This document shows, piece after piece, positions 47,493-58,129 of a stretch of DNA of 64,000 bases (position 1 is the first letter of the stretch; each line of letters opens with the position of its first letter). The stretch spans positions 107,135,858 through 107,199,857 of the forward strand of contig CM037877.1 in the NCBI GenBank assembly GCA_021292165.1, written 5' to 3'. Source of the stretch: Shinisaurus crocodilurus (Eukaryota > Chordata > Lepidosauria > Squamata > Shinisauridae). Under the pieces are notes generated by a model. The model was not told the origin of the DNA. It did not search any database and worked only from the letters and a program-made list of their open reading frames with translations. The translations under genes were made by a program, and so were the position numbers.

Positions 47493-47677
47493 AAAAACAA
47501 AGAGCAGTTAATTGGGATAAGACCTAAAGAGGTTCATCATTTGATGTCCTCCCATGTTATGGTCTGACAGTAGGTCTGATGGCCTGATCCCCCATTTCTT
47601 AATTTTATTCAGTTTGTTATAGGATATTTTGAGGGAAGGGAGGAGAAGCTTTAATAAGAAGGGATTAGACAATACAG

Positions 47678-47838
47678 GCATGTGGCTTACACTGGCTCAG
47701 CTTCTCTGAGCCTGGAAAGCTAAGCAGGGTCAGGCCTGGTTATTACTTGAATGGGAGACCCCTCCTCTAGTTTCCTGCATTGAGCAGCGGGTTGGACTTG
47801 ATAGCCTTGTAGGCTCCTTCCAACTCTATGATCTATGA
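47678..47838 (+). repeat. 5S-rRNA-derived SINE with CR1-like tail
   Basis: 47714-47761 reads GGAAAGCTAAGCAGGGTCAG and CCTGGTTATTACTTGAATGG, then GAGACC: the A-box, intermediate element and C-box of 5S rRNA with few changes. The tail, GGTTGGACTTGATAGCCTTG and CTCCTTCCAACTCTATGATC, is a CR1-type 3' end. Pol III transcription through the 5S internal promoter is inferred. Confidence 0.88.
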
Positions 47839-47839
47839 A

Positions 47840-48598
47840 CCAGAAAGAGTGCTGTGTGATTGTACTGATTTTATTTTTATCTTTAACCCAGTACTGACTT
47901 TAAGGAAATCTTTTTAGCACTCAGAATTCTTTGAAAGAGCCCTGCAGGTGGATTTTCAATAACAGCTGATGTGTCTTACTAACAACAGAATTATCATTCT
48001 AAAACCAGACCAGATTATACACACAATGGATTTATTTATTTTTCACATGAGATGTAAGCATTTGAAAAACAGAATCCAAATGAGCAGCCGAAACCAACCT
48101 CCTCTGCACCGACATTTATTGTGCAACTTTGATCCTTAAACGTAAGGTACCAAAAGCAATCAGATCAAATTCAAAGAGAGCATAATGAAGCAATAAGCAT
48201 TCTTAAATAAACAGTTTCTCAACTACATTATTTATTCCACATGGTATGGACTGAACATGTTCAATGGATACAATTTCAGTTTGCTCCATCCATTTCCACA
48301 TCCGTTTGCAACTTAAAAAAAAAAAAGTCTGCACAAGAAAATGCACACTTCTCCTCACATACATATTCCTGCCAAATATACACATTTTTTTGCAAGTACG
48401 TAGTTCTCTCTCATATAATGCTTTTGGAGGGTACACTTTTCCAGGAATAAACGTATGCTTGTGGGCCTTTTCCCCTAATAGACACATTTTTTGTACATAG
48501 ATAATGTATTTTTATTTTTCCTTCGGAGAGCTGCATTGCAACATTCTGAGATCACTGTACTCTGATTTGCATATTGATTCAGGAAGTGCACATTTGGG
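47840..48598. other. Unique DNA, nothing recognised
   Basis: A weak repeat with 30020-30475 lies at about 48280-48520 (TGCACAAGAAAATGCACACT). No gene. Confidence 0.5.
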
Positions 48599-48599
48599 A

Positions 48600-48735
48600 T
48601 TGGGTCCAGATTTAGTCATACTTAGAGTAGACCCACTGAAATCAGTGGGACTTCATTTAGTCCTGATTAATTTACATCCCATTGATTTTGAAGGGTCTAC
48701 TCTAAGTATGATTAAATCTGGATTGGATCCAATGA
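48600..48735. repeat. Palindromic MITE (ACTTAGAGTAGACCCA family)
   Basis: TTAGTCATACTTAGAGTAGA and TCTACTCTAAGTATGATTAA are inverted ends, with AATCAGTGGGACT and CCCATTGATTTT inverted inside. Degraded relatives at about 63440-63530. Confidence 0.75.
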
Positions 48736-48783
48736 GAACCAAACAAAATTCTTCCCCATTCCTAGCCCTGCGCAAGCCTAGTT

Positions 48784-48797
48784 AAAACCAACCTGGA
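48784..48797. repeat. L1 target-site duplication (5' copy)
   Basis: AAAACCAACCTGGA, repeated exactly at 54327-54340; the first four A's of the 3' copy merge with the poly(A) tail. Confidence 0.95.
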
Positions 48798-49004
48798 GGG
48801 GGGAGGAGCCTGCGCTGGCTATGGAGCAGTAGCTTTTCTGCCGAGCTCCCGGAATGATTTGAAAACATCTGCAAATACACAGGAGAGACAAAGCGTGAGT
48901 TTAAATTCCTTTGCTGTTTGCTTTCTGGAAAGTATGCAGATATAGAGCTAATAAAGAAATAACAAGAATAGCTTTCTTTTGATGTGCTTCGCTCCTGATT
49001 GTTT

Positions 49005-50108
49005 ATGAGCTCCAGACGGGTGAAAAAGTCCCTACCCCCTCTTTGGAAACGCGATCGGGCGCATCCCTCGGATAACAGTTTGAAAAGGCTAATTAGGATC
49101 CTTGACACTAAAGATAGTGAATGTTCTTATCAAACTGTGCAACAGGGTCCTGATAAGAAGCCACAAGGTAGTGAAAGTTTCGAGACAGCGAGGGGGAAGG
49201 GCGGAAAAATGGCGGATTCAGCTGGCAAATTCCCTGCTGGTGCCAAGCCAAAGTCAATATCTCCAGCCAAGCTTAAAGGGGCAGCACCAGATTGGGAGAA
49301 AATTCTATCACAGTTTCAAAGCTCTATGGAAGCAGGCCAGCAGAAACAAATAGAAGCAATTGAGAAATTTCAAAATCTGCATCAAGAGGATATGAAGCAA
49401 ATGCGAAATTCTATAGATCAATTAGGGGTTCAAGTTAAAGAGCTGCAAGCTAGAGTGGATAAGGTGGAAAAACTCCAGGTGAAGGATGAAAAAAGTTTTG
49501 AAAAGTATGAAATGAAATTTAATGAGATGGAAATACAGATGATTAACATGCAAGACAGGCAACGTCGTTCCAACATTCGGATCAGAGGCTTCCCCATGGA
49601 GATGGGGGAGACTGGATATAAGTTAAGAGGCAGTATTTTGGAATGGATGAATGAAGCTGTCTCTGGAGAAACAATTTTTTGGGATGATATGGACATTGAG
49701 ATTGTGCATAGAGTGGGAGCATTAAGGCGTGGTATGACATCCAGAGATGTTGTACTGAAATTTGCAAATTTATACAAGAAGGATGTCTTCATGAAAGAGA
49801 TTAGAAAGAAAGGTCAAGTAGCTTTCAAGGGGGCTACTTTGCAAATCTACAATGATCTTTGTCAGCAAACAATAAAGTGGAGGCGAAGTGTTAAACCGTG
49901 TACAGCAGTCTTGATCAGAAAGGGATTACAATACAATTGGGGTTACCCAGTTTTTCTTACTTTTGTGTGGAACAGTAAGAGATACAAGATTTCATCATGT
50001 GATCAAGGCATGGGCCTGCTGGGAGAGTTGGGGCTTCATGATGATGCGGAGGGTCCAGAATCGATGGGTCAACTGGAAGAAGAAGGAGCCAGTGGAGGAA
50101 TTGTATAA
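49005..50108 (+). CDS. L1 ORF1 protein (RNA-binding chaperone)
   Basis: ORF1p coats L1 RNA and acts as a trimeric nucleic-acid chaperone in the ribonucleoprotein. Two in-frame ATGs are possible: 49005 (367 residues) and 49209 (299 residues). Numbered from 49209: a coiled coil at about 28-115 (heptad-like Q/E/K/L pattern), an RRM at about 117-205 beginning RQRRSNIRIRGFP, the loop HRVGALRRGMTSRDVVLKF at 167-185, and a C-terminal domain at about 206-275 (FKGATLQIYNDL, YNWGYPVFLTF, KRYKISSCDQG). The tail after LGELGL is acidic. The second ATG (AAAAATGGCGG) gives the usual ORF1p length; the upstream 68 residues are basic and open, and could be real or 5' UTR read-through. No stop or frameshift is visible. 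Confidence 0.93.
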   Translation: MSSRRVKKSLPPLWKRDRAHPSDNSLKRLIRILDTKDSECSYQTVQQGPDKKPQGSESFETARGKGGKMADSAGKFPAGAKPKSISPAKLKGAAPDWEKILSQFQSSMEAGQQKQIEAIEKFQNLHQEDMKQMRNSIDQLGVQVKELQARVDKVEKLQVKDEKSFEKYEMKFNEMEIQMINMQDRQRRSNIRIRGFPMEMGETGYKLRGSILEWMNEAVSGETIFWDDMDIEIVHRVGALRRGMTSRDVVLKFANLYKKDVFMKEIRKKGQVAFKGATLQIYNDLCQQTIKWRRSVKPCTAVLIRKGLQYNWGYPVFLTFVWNSKRYKISSCDQGMGLLGELGLHDDAEGPESMGQLEEEGASGGIV

Positions 50109-50372
50109 GAGGTCGTCTCAACACGAGAAGAAAAAAGAAATAGAAAATGTTTTATAAAGAAGTTATCCGGGAGGGAATGAGGGGCTGCTGTTCGGGCTGG
50201 TGATGGGTCCTTTCCCCCCCCCCTGGGATAGGTGGGTAGGTTTAGGGTGGGGCAAGTTGCCCTGGCTAAGCAGGGGGGATAGTTTAGATGAATGTGGGGG
50301 TGGGTTAAGGGGTATGTTATTGTGTATTATTTTCACTTTTGGGGACCAAAAAAGAAAAAATGTTGTTAATAG

Positions 50373-53300
50373 ATGGATTATAAGTTAAGAATTTCAACTT
50401 TAAATGTTAAGGGGCTAGGGTCAGTTACTAAGAGAAGGCGAATAGAAGCACTTCTTAAAAAGGATAAGGCAGATATTATATTCTTGCAAGAAACGCACCA
50501 GGCAAGGAAAGGAGTCAATGAATTGAAATTGAGGTGGTCTAGAATATATGAGATAGCATGTGGATCATCTAAATCGCGAGGAGTAGCAATTATAATTTCA
50601 AAGAATTGTGGTTTTAATGTTCTAAAGGTGAAAAAGGATGATACAGGTAGATATATTATAATGTATGGGACCTTGGGAGGGGAAGAATATGTTATTGTTA
50701 ATGTTTATGCTCCCAATCAAAATCAAGGAGAATTTTATCAACATGTGTTTAAAGAAATGGGTAATTTTCAAAATCAAAGGGTTATTATGGCTGGGGACTT
50801 TAACATGGTATTGGATAGAAGAAAAGACAAATCCAATCCGACGAGAGAAGATCAGAGAAATAATCTAACGATCTTGAATAAGTTAATTAGTAAGGAAGGG
50901 TTGCTAGATGTTTGGAGAGGGGTCAAGGGGAATGAGGAAAGATATACATTTTACTCATCAGCAAATAAGAATTATTCTAGGATAGATTTTATTTTTGTGT
51001 CCAGGACACTGTTTTCAAGGGTCCTGGGCACAGAGATAGGAGTGATAAAAGTTACAGATCATGCTTTGGTTAACATGGATTTGAAGATACATAAGGATTA
51101 TAGAGAAGCGAAAAGATGGAGATTGAATTGTAATATTTTTCGTTATAAACATTTAACAGAGAAAATAGAGAAGGAATTGAGAGAAATTTGGGAATTTAAT
51201 CAAACAGAAGAATGTACTGAAGCGATAATATGGGATACAATGAAGAGTGTAATGAGAGGAATAGGATTGAGAGAGGCAATAAATTTGAGGAAACAACAAG
51301 AAGTTTTTTATCAAAAGCTAGAGGGGGAGATTAGGGATTTGGAAAAGAAGTATTTAGAGAAGAGGGATAAAAAGATTTTTGCAGAATTACAGGGTAAAAG
51401 GAAAGAATTGGAGAATAAAGAACTGGACAGGGTACAAAGGAATTTGATTTACACAAAAAGGGAGTATTTTGAGAATAGTAATAAAAACTCTAAAATGTTG
51501 GCTAGATTAGCACAAAAAAAAAAGAAAAAAGCTTAGTGGGGATGATTAAGGATAAGAGGGGTAAAGAATATAATCTAGTAAAGGATAAATTGAAAATTTT
51601 TCATGAATATTATACAGAGTTATATAAGGCAGGAAAATGGTCGGAAGCTGAGAGTAGAAGATATATCGAGAAAAATTTAAAAATAAAAATCCAGGATGAA
51701 GATAGAGAGAAAATGGAGCAACCATTCACAGAAATTGAAATAGAAAGTGCTATAAATAAATTAAAACAGGGGAAAACGCCAGGACTGGATGGTCTGGGGG
51801 TGGAATATTATAAAGTCTTTAAAAAATGTTAATTCCGAAGTTAAAACGGTTGTTTAATGATATTTTACAGGGGGGAGAGATCCCCCCGTCATGGAAACAG
51901 TCCTTGACCATTTTAATCCCGAAACCAAGGAAGGATTTAGCAGAACCAGGTTCTTATAGACCAATATCATTAATTAATCAAGATGCTAAACTATTGACAG
52001 CAATTTTAGCTAGAAGAATGAATAGTTTTCTAAATAAGTATATAGGGATAGATCAATGTGGGTTTATTCAAGGAAGACAAATGGCAGATTTAACAAGAAG
52101 GGTTCTGAATATAATTTATTTAATAAAGAAAAATAATTTGAAAGCGGGGGTTCTTGCATTGGATATTTTTAAAGCCTTTGATTGTGTGGAATGGCCTGCA
52201 TTAAAGATGTTAATAAAAACTATGGGGTTTGGAGAAAAATTTATAGGTATTACTAACCAATTATATACTCATAATGTCACGTCGGTAATTGTAAACGATG
52301 GAATAACAGAAACTATTAGCCTAGGCCGGGGAACTAGACAGGGTTGTCCCCTTTCCCCAGTATTATTTGTGTTAGTTATGGAATTGTTAGCGAATTCGAT
52401 AAGACAGGAGAAGAAATTATTGGGGATAGGAATAGAGACCAAATGTAAGATAAACCTTTTTGCAGATGATATCTTGTTAACATTAGAACGGCCTATAGAA
52501 AATTGGGATTGGATAGAGAAACATTTAGATGAATTTAGAGAAGTAACAGGGTTAAAAGTTAATTGGGATAAATCGGAGATAATGACATTTAATTATAGTA
52601 AACTGGAGGAAAGGGGATTTAAACAAAGGGGAGTGGATATAAAGATAAAAAATATAATTAAATATTTAGGTATTGATATATTAAAAGATTTGGATAAAAT
52701 AGGGGAATGTAATTTTAAAAAACTAAAAGATGAAGTTAAAAATCAAATAGAGGATTATAAAAAATTGGGATTATCGTGGTTTGGTAGGATAGCTTTGATT
52801 AAAATGAAGATTTTACCGAAGTTTAATTTTTTATTTAGAATGATACCATATAAGATATCAGAGAAAGAAATTAAAGAGTGGCAAGTAATGTTAAATAGCT
52901 ATTGTAATGGGGGGAAAAAATCAAGGATTACTAAGAATAGATGGTATAAAGCTCAAAAAATAGGGGGACTTGGTCTCCCTAATTTAAAATGGTATTATAT
53001 AGCTAATCAACTTAGATATATCATGGATATTATTGTTAGAAAAGAATTTATGTGGTGGGAAATAGAAGCATTTGAATTGGGTAATAGGGTGGATAAATTC
53101 TTATTTACAAAACAAGGACATATTATGACAAAAAGATTAGAAAATCCCTTTTTAAAAAATATGTTAGAAATTTGGGGTAGAAATAAGGAAATATTTTTAC
53201 CAGGTATATCCCCGCTTACTCCAGTGGTGGTTATGGAAGATTTTCCCGAGAATGTTAGACATTTAGAACGAATTTTTAGAGAGAAAAAGGTGATAACTTT

Positions 53301-54207
53301 AATGGATTGGCTGGAAAAAATGGAGACAAGACAGCAAATAATTGATAGGGTTGGGGCAGGAAGAATTTCTTGGTTAAATTTAATTCAATTAGTACAATGG
53401 GGTAAGAAATGGAAGAGAAGACATGAGCATGAAAGGGATTTCACTGCATTTGAGCAGGTGGTTATGTCTAGAGAACTTGTAGAAGGAAATGCATCAGCTA
53501 GGGGTCTTACAAAGATGTTATATAAAATGTTGCAGAAATCAGAAGAGCAAGCAGAAAATCTTAAAATAGTTTGGGATACAGAGTTTGAAGAGGAAATATC
53601 AAAGGATGAGTGGAATAAGATTTGGGATAGGCGAATATTGAAAAATATGTCTGTAAGAATTAAAGAGAATTTTTATAAGCTGATTTGGAGATGGTATTTG
53701 ACCCCAGTGAGATTAAATAGAATAGATAATAAATGTTCTCCAATGTGTTGGCGAGGATGTCAGGAGTTGGGTACATATGCTCATATGTGGTGGAGTTGTA
53801 AAAATGTAATGGATTTTTGGAAAATGATTTTTGAGGAAATATCAGAAATTGTTGGAGCTGATTTAGAGGTATGCCCTAAACTAGCTTTGCTAACAATAAC
53901 GGAAAAGGTGATCGGTTCACAAAATGTTAAAGAATTAATCATAAATTTGTTAACGGCAGGTAGACTAATGATAGCAAGGAAATGGAAAATCCAGCAAGTT
54001 TTCACTATTACTGAATGGTATAAGGAAGTATGGGATATGGCTTTGAATGATATGTTGACTTGTAATATTAAATGCAAAAGGGGTCAATTAAAGAAAAATA
54101 ATTTTAAGGATATTTGGGGTTTATTTTTGGAATATGTGTTTAAAAGGGGGAAAGGGAGTTTACCCTGTCAAGATATATTGTATTTTTGGAATAATGAACA
54201 ATTATAG
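50373..54207 (+). pseudogene. L1 ORF2 (endonuclease and reverse transcriptase), two frameshifts
   Basis: ORF2p nicks target DNA and reverse-transcribes L1 RNA. Part 1 (50373-51536, 387 residues): APE-type endonuclease with N11 (LNVKGLGS), E40 (QETH), VYAPN at 111-115, GDFN at 141-144, SRIDF at 202-206 and TDH at 228-230, i.e. all catalytic positions present. Part 2 (51536-51832) holds the link and start of the RT (GKTPGLDGL). Part 3 (51826-54207) holds RT with ALDIFKAFD (first Asp), RQGCPLSP and FADD (Y replaced by F), and a CX3CX7HX4C knuckle at 53746-53799. Summed length is about 1275 residues, as expected. Frames change at A-runs 51514-51530 and 51821-51826, so the copy as read is broken; both sites are typical of sequencing error as well as of real decay. 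Confidence 0.93.
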
Positions 54208-54330
54208 AGTTATTGGATTGTTTGGTCCCATGGTGATGGGAGCACAATATTAGTTATGTGTGTATGTTATTTTCTTTGTATTGTTTTTAAAAAAAAAAAA
54301 AGAATTAAAAAAAAAAAAAAAAAAAAAAAA
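54208..54330 (+). other. L1 3' UTR and A-rich tail
   Basis: A very short 3' UTR follows the ORF2 stop; no strong AATAAA, but AGAATTAAA precedes the tail. The tail is A-rich, broken by GAATT, from about 54288. Confidence 0.85.
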
Positions 54331-54340
54331 CCAACCTGGA
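54327..54340. repeat. L1 target-site duplication (3' copy)
   Basis: Exact partner of 48784-48797. Confidence 0.95.
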
Positions 54341-54529
54341 AAATGTTATGGTGAAAGAAGAGCAGAATGTGAGACAAGAATGCTGGCTCCTAACTAGAGT
54401 TTAGCACTAGTGACAAGTAATGCCTGAGGGAATGGCCTGAGGAGAAAGATATTCCTTAGAAATGTCAGGGGGGAAACCATTCATAGGCAGTATGCCTATG
54501 TACTCCAGTTGCTGGAGAACTGAGAACAT

Positions 54530-54672
54530 GGGTGGGTGGGTGCTGTTGCACTCATGTCCTGCTTGTGGGATCCCGTGTGGGCAGCTGGCTGGCCACTGTG
54601 TGAACAGAGAGCTGGACTAGATGGACCCTTGGTCTGATCCAGCATGGCTCTTCTTATGTTCTAATGTTCTTA
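54530..54672 (+). repeat. SINE-like repeat (GGACTAGATGGACC family)
   Basis: GGGCAGCTGGCTGGCCACTG, GAGCTGGACTAGATGGACCC, CTGATCCAGCATGGCTCTTC, TTATGTTC tail. Its end resembles the 3' half of the tRNA-Ala SINE. Relatives at 27280, 32338, 33785, 60595. Confidence 0.7.
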
Positions 54673-54674
54673 TT

Positions 54675-55284
54675 CTACATACTCCATTACTAAGTGTTCA
54701 GTCCCAGTCCCACACCTTGGAAAGAGTAAGCATTGGGGATGTGAGCCTATCACAAGCCTGACAGGTAAGAGGTCCTACCTATTAGCTGGCCTTCAAGACC
54801 CACCACCCACTTTAAAAAAAACCACACCTGAAGCTTGTCCAGGCAGGTTGGAAAAGAAGACCTATGTCTGTTAGGTGTTTACTTGTCTTGCATCCAATAC
54901 AGTAACATGTGGATACTTGAGTTGGGATTTAGCAGAGTTTCAGGTTGATGGTCAGATGGCAATTCCAGTTAAAAGTGATTGGTTGGGTAGTAATGGCCCC
55001 ATTGACACATCACCTAAAAATGTGGGTGGGAGAGGAAAGAGACAGATAGTCAAAATTAGATCAATGTCAGGCGCAATTGGATGGCTCTCTTCTGGAAACA
55101 ATGAGAGCCCAATAAAAGCCAGCTGGACCGTTTATAAGGAATCTTTGAAATCTCTAATGGGAAACTAGTTTAGCTTGGACAGGTATCCATTTCTAAGCAA
55201 TCATTCCAGTATTATAAATACAGGCAGGGCAGACCAAGAAGAAGCTACTAACCATGAGAGCCATGTTCAGGGACACATAGATTT
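54675..55284. other. Unique DNA, nothing recognised
   Basis: No gene or repeat identified. Confidence 0.6.
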
Positions 55285-55450
55285 CATATTATAGATTCTA
55301 GAGTTGGAAGGGGCCTACAAGGCCATCGAGTCCACCCCCTGCTCAATGCAGGAAACTAGAGGAGGGGTCTCCCATCCAAGTAATAACCAAGCCTGACCCT
55401 GCTTAGCTTTCCACGCTCAGACAAGCTGAGCCAGCGTGAGCCACAGGCCT
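55285..55450 (-). repeat. 5S-rRNA-derived SINE with CR1-like tail
   Basis: Reverse copy: tail at 55290-55345, 5S-like promoter at 55366-55412, head to about 55447 (GCTGAGCCAGCGTGAGCCAC). Confidence 0.85.
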
Positions 55451-55529
55451 GACAATCAGATACCAGGGAGAAAAACGCTGGTGGGCCTTATCTGCCTTAT
55501 CCCAAGCTGAGCCATTTGTTCACCTTGCT

Positions 55530-55680
55530 CATCATTATCTCCACCAACTGGAGTAGCTCTCCAGGCTTTCAGGCAGAAGCTTATCCCAGCTCTACTTGGA
55601 GATGCTAGGGATTGAACCTGTGGCCTTTGGCCCAGAATAGAGGGGCTCTGTCACTGAGCTATGGCCCTTCCTAGCTTGTC
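55530..55680 (-). repeat. tRNA-Ala-derived SINE, partial
   Basis: GTAGCTCTCCAGGCTTTCAG, GATGCTAGGGATTGAACC and GTCACTGAGCTATGGCCC are the reversed body and tRNA head. Confidence 0.8.
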
Positions 55681-55903
55681 AAGGAAGGAGAAGTGAGAAG
55701 CAGAGCCTCTCAATAATTAGAGGAGCCACTTTCAGGCTTCACTAGAGGCACATGTATCATCTGTGAGAGGCTGTCATCACAGGAGCCTGACCATATCAGT
55801 AAATGTTCACCTGTGATTTTTTTTTCTCCTCTAACTCTACAACCTTTGATCTGTATAAATATAAATATAAATATAATAAATAAAATAAAAATAAAAATAA
55901 GAC

Positions 55904-56158
55904 AGTGGTTCTCAACCTTTTTTGCCCCATGCACCCTCTTCACCATATGTCAGAATGTCATTCCCCCCTTTCCAAGATTGTCTGGCTTAATCTGTGCCAT
56001 ACAGTAAGGTGTGATGTCCTGTAGATTATGTACAATCTGTAGAATTATAATTTGTAGAAAGATCAGTATTCCAACAGTTTGAGTCTGTGGTCCCAATCCC
56101 CCCCCAAACCCTAAAATTCCCCCCCTGGGGGGAATTCCCCCCTGGTTCAGAACCCCTG
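55904..56158. mobile_element. hAT MITE (CAGTGGTTCTCAA family)
   Basis: Starts AGTGGTTCTCAACCTTTTTT after a C and ends GGTTCAGAACCCCTG. Ends are typical of Charlie/MER5-type hAT MITEs. The flanks AAATAAGA and CCCTAAGA agree at five of eight bases, so the duplication is decayed. Confidence 0.75.
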
Positions 56159-56159
56159 C

Positions 56160-57040
56160 CCTAAGATTTCTTGTTACCTGAAAAGGCTCTGTAGTTTTTT
56201 TCCCCATTCCTGTCCTTTATTCCTAGAACCCCTACCCCCAATATCTGTCCGATGCTCCCCTATTTAATCTTCCTTCACATTTGTCTTCCAGACCCTTCTC
56301 AACCAAAGTGCCTCTTTCTCCAAAACCTTCTCCAGAAGGTTTTAATGTTTCTGTTCCAAATGGAATGGCATTAATTTAAATCATCTTTCATTCTGGGCTT
56401 CTTTTTCCTAACAGCGATTTATAAAGGAAGTGTGTCAGTTTCTAATTTGGGTCATTTGCAGGACATTCAGCTTCCAGTCAGTTTCACTCCCCACCCCAAA
56501 GTAACTTCTGTCATTACATCCATGGCACATAAATGAAGCTGCCTGCACAATCTGAAAACTCACTCCAGTCATCAAAGTTCCCTCCCTTCTGTAAATGCCC
56601 CTTTTGCTAAGCCTTTGTTTCATACATTTTCATTCCCAGGCAGAAATGCTGGACATCAGGAAGAAAACTGACCCTCCTCCTCTGACTTAAAAATCTTTAC
56701 TAGACGCCTCTCAGCCATGATTTGGTGGGTTATTCCAAATTAGTATGTCAATGTCAGCTTTCATCCCCTCTCCAGTTTTCCTCATTTTCTTACTGCAGGT
56801 TTTCCTTCCTTGGCCTTCTCTCCCCACCCTCCCAGTTCCAACCGCCCTTTACTAGGCCCCATGTTTCCCTCGTCTTGATGCTTTCTCAGGCCCTTGCCTC
56901 TCCAATCCCCCCTTCTGACCGCTCTAGTCTTCTCTCTGTCCTGCCCCTTCACTTCAGCAGAGCATTTCAGTCTATGACAACCGGAGCCAGTGCCGCCGAC
57001 TCCAGGTTTTGGGGGGGCCCTTAGACAAGATAGCCTCTGT
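56160..57040. other. Unique DNA, nothing recognised
   Basis: No gene or repeat identified. Confidence 0.6.
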
Positions 57041-57041
57041 G

Positions 57042-57284
57042 CAGGGCTGGCCTCACCATGGGGCAGCAGAGTGAGCCAGCTCTCTCAGGACTGCAGATAC
57101 TGAGGGGCGGGGAGTGGCGGCAATTTGTTACGGACAGAGCTGCACATGTAACACACAGCCTGCACTCCACCCCCTGAGCTACCCAGCAGCTGCCCTCAGT
57201 TGCCGTAGAGGCAGCCAGCATTGAAGTAAGAGTGATCTACCAGTTTGGTTGCCACCTTGTCCTTTGCATCTTGGGCCAGCCCTG
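57042..57284. mobile_element. hAT MITE (CAGGGCTGGCC ends)
   Basis: CAGGGCTGGCCTCACC and GGGCCAGCCCTG ends, flanked by CCTCTGTG and CCTTGGTG (six of eight bases). Confidence 0.65.
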
Positions 57285-57385
57285 CCTTGGTGGGACCACC
57301 TCACCCTCACCACTGCCTGATTGCTTCTTCTCTTCATTATTTGCACAACCACTCAGAGAGGGAGAGCGCAAGGCAAGCAGACCAT

Positions 57386-57540
57386 CAGGGCCGGTGCAAG
57401 GCAGTTTGGTGCCCTAGGCAAGATCAGATATTTAGCGCCCCCCCCTTCCCACTTGAGCCCTCCCTCCCTATTTCTGGCACCCCCTTTAGCCCTTCACCCT
57501 AAGCAGCTGCCTAGTTGGCCTAATGGTAGCACCGGCCCTG
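57386..57540. mobile_element. Short hAT MITE (CAGGGCCGGTGC family)
   Basis: CAGGGCCGGTGCAAGG and GTAGCACCGGCCCTG ends; flanks CAGACCAT (57378-57385) and CGGACCAT (57541-57548) differ at one base. Same family as 4630-7000 and 25692-25856. Confidence 0.92.
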
Positions 57541-57649
57541 CGGACCATACCACTCCATCTCCTAACTTTGGTCACTGCCTCCATTATTCGGAGAGGGCAG
57601 GTGATCAGACAGAGACACCAAAGAAGAGAATCAGCAGGGCCAAGAGGCT

Positions 57650-57652
<3 letters not shown>

Positions 57653-57697
<45 letters not shown>

Positions 57698-57714
57698 TGT
57701 GTGTGTGTGTGTGT
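57653..57714. repeat. (TG)n microsatellite
   Basis: About thirty TG units with one GG interruption. Confidence 0.95.
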
Positions 57715-57856
57715 CAGCAACGGCCCCCTGGCAGGGATGCCAGACCTTGTCAGCAGCTCTGAACAGAGCCCCTTCTGCTCGCCCCATTATATTAGGGCAG
57801 CTCAGCCTAAACACTCCCAGGAGCTTCACCATCACTACGACAAAATCCTTTTACTG

Positions 57857-58119
57857 CAGGGGTGCACAACCTTTTCGGCCCTGAGGGCCACACTGGGTGG
57901 TGCCAGGAGAAGCACATCTGCACGCTCGCACACTCACACAAGCACACACACCGCCCTTATCTCCGATCTCTCAGCAGAGATCACTAGTGCTAGCAGGGGA
58001 AACCCCAGGCAGTGCTGCCATTATTATTATTTTTTTCCAGCAGCAGCAGATGTGGGGGTTTTGGCGGGCTGCTCGAAACAGCTTGGCGGGCCACATGGGC
58101 CACACTTTTTGCACCCCAC
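57857..58119. mobile_element. hAT MITE (CAGGGGTGCACAACC family)
   Basis: CAGGGGTGCACAACCTTTTC and CACACTTTTTGCACCCC inverted ends, flanked by TTTTACTG (57849-57856) and CTTTACTG (58120-58127), one mismatch. Confidence 0.82.
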
Positions 58120-58129
58120 CTTTACTGTA

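Larger units (their letters stand above)
48798..54330 (+). mobile_element. Full-length L1 retrotransposon
   Basis: The 5' end GGGGGGAGGAGCC matches the start typical of vertebrate L1. The 3' end has a short 3' UTR (54208-54290) and an A-rich tail to 54330. Exact 14-bp target duplication AAAACCAACCTGGA at 48784-48797 and 54327-54340. The target junction reads TT/AAAA on the plus strand, i.e. the canonical TTTT/AA endonuclease nick on the complementary strand. The 5' UTR is only about 0.2 kb, ORF1 is intact, the inter-ORF spacer is 264 bp (50109-50372), and ORF2 shows the full domain series with two frameshifts at A-runs. Perfect flanks and near-intact frames suggest a recent insertion. Confidence 0.97.

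Noticed and set aside
47714..47761. 5S rRNA gene
   Set aside because: Only the internal promoter region is present, joined to a CR1-like tail and repeated four times, so it is a SINE.
49963..50157. Lys-rich second frame at the end of L1 ORF1 as the true C-terminus
   Set aside because: The main frame keeps the conserved RYKISSCDQGMGLLGELGL block to its stop, so no frameshift is needed.
57605..57835. Cys-Val and His-Thr frames across the TG repeat
   Set aside because: Microsatellite translation on both strands.
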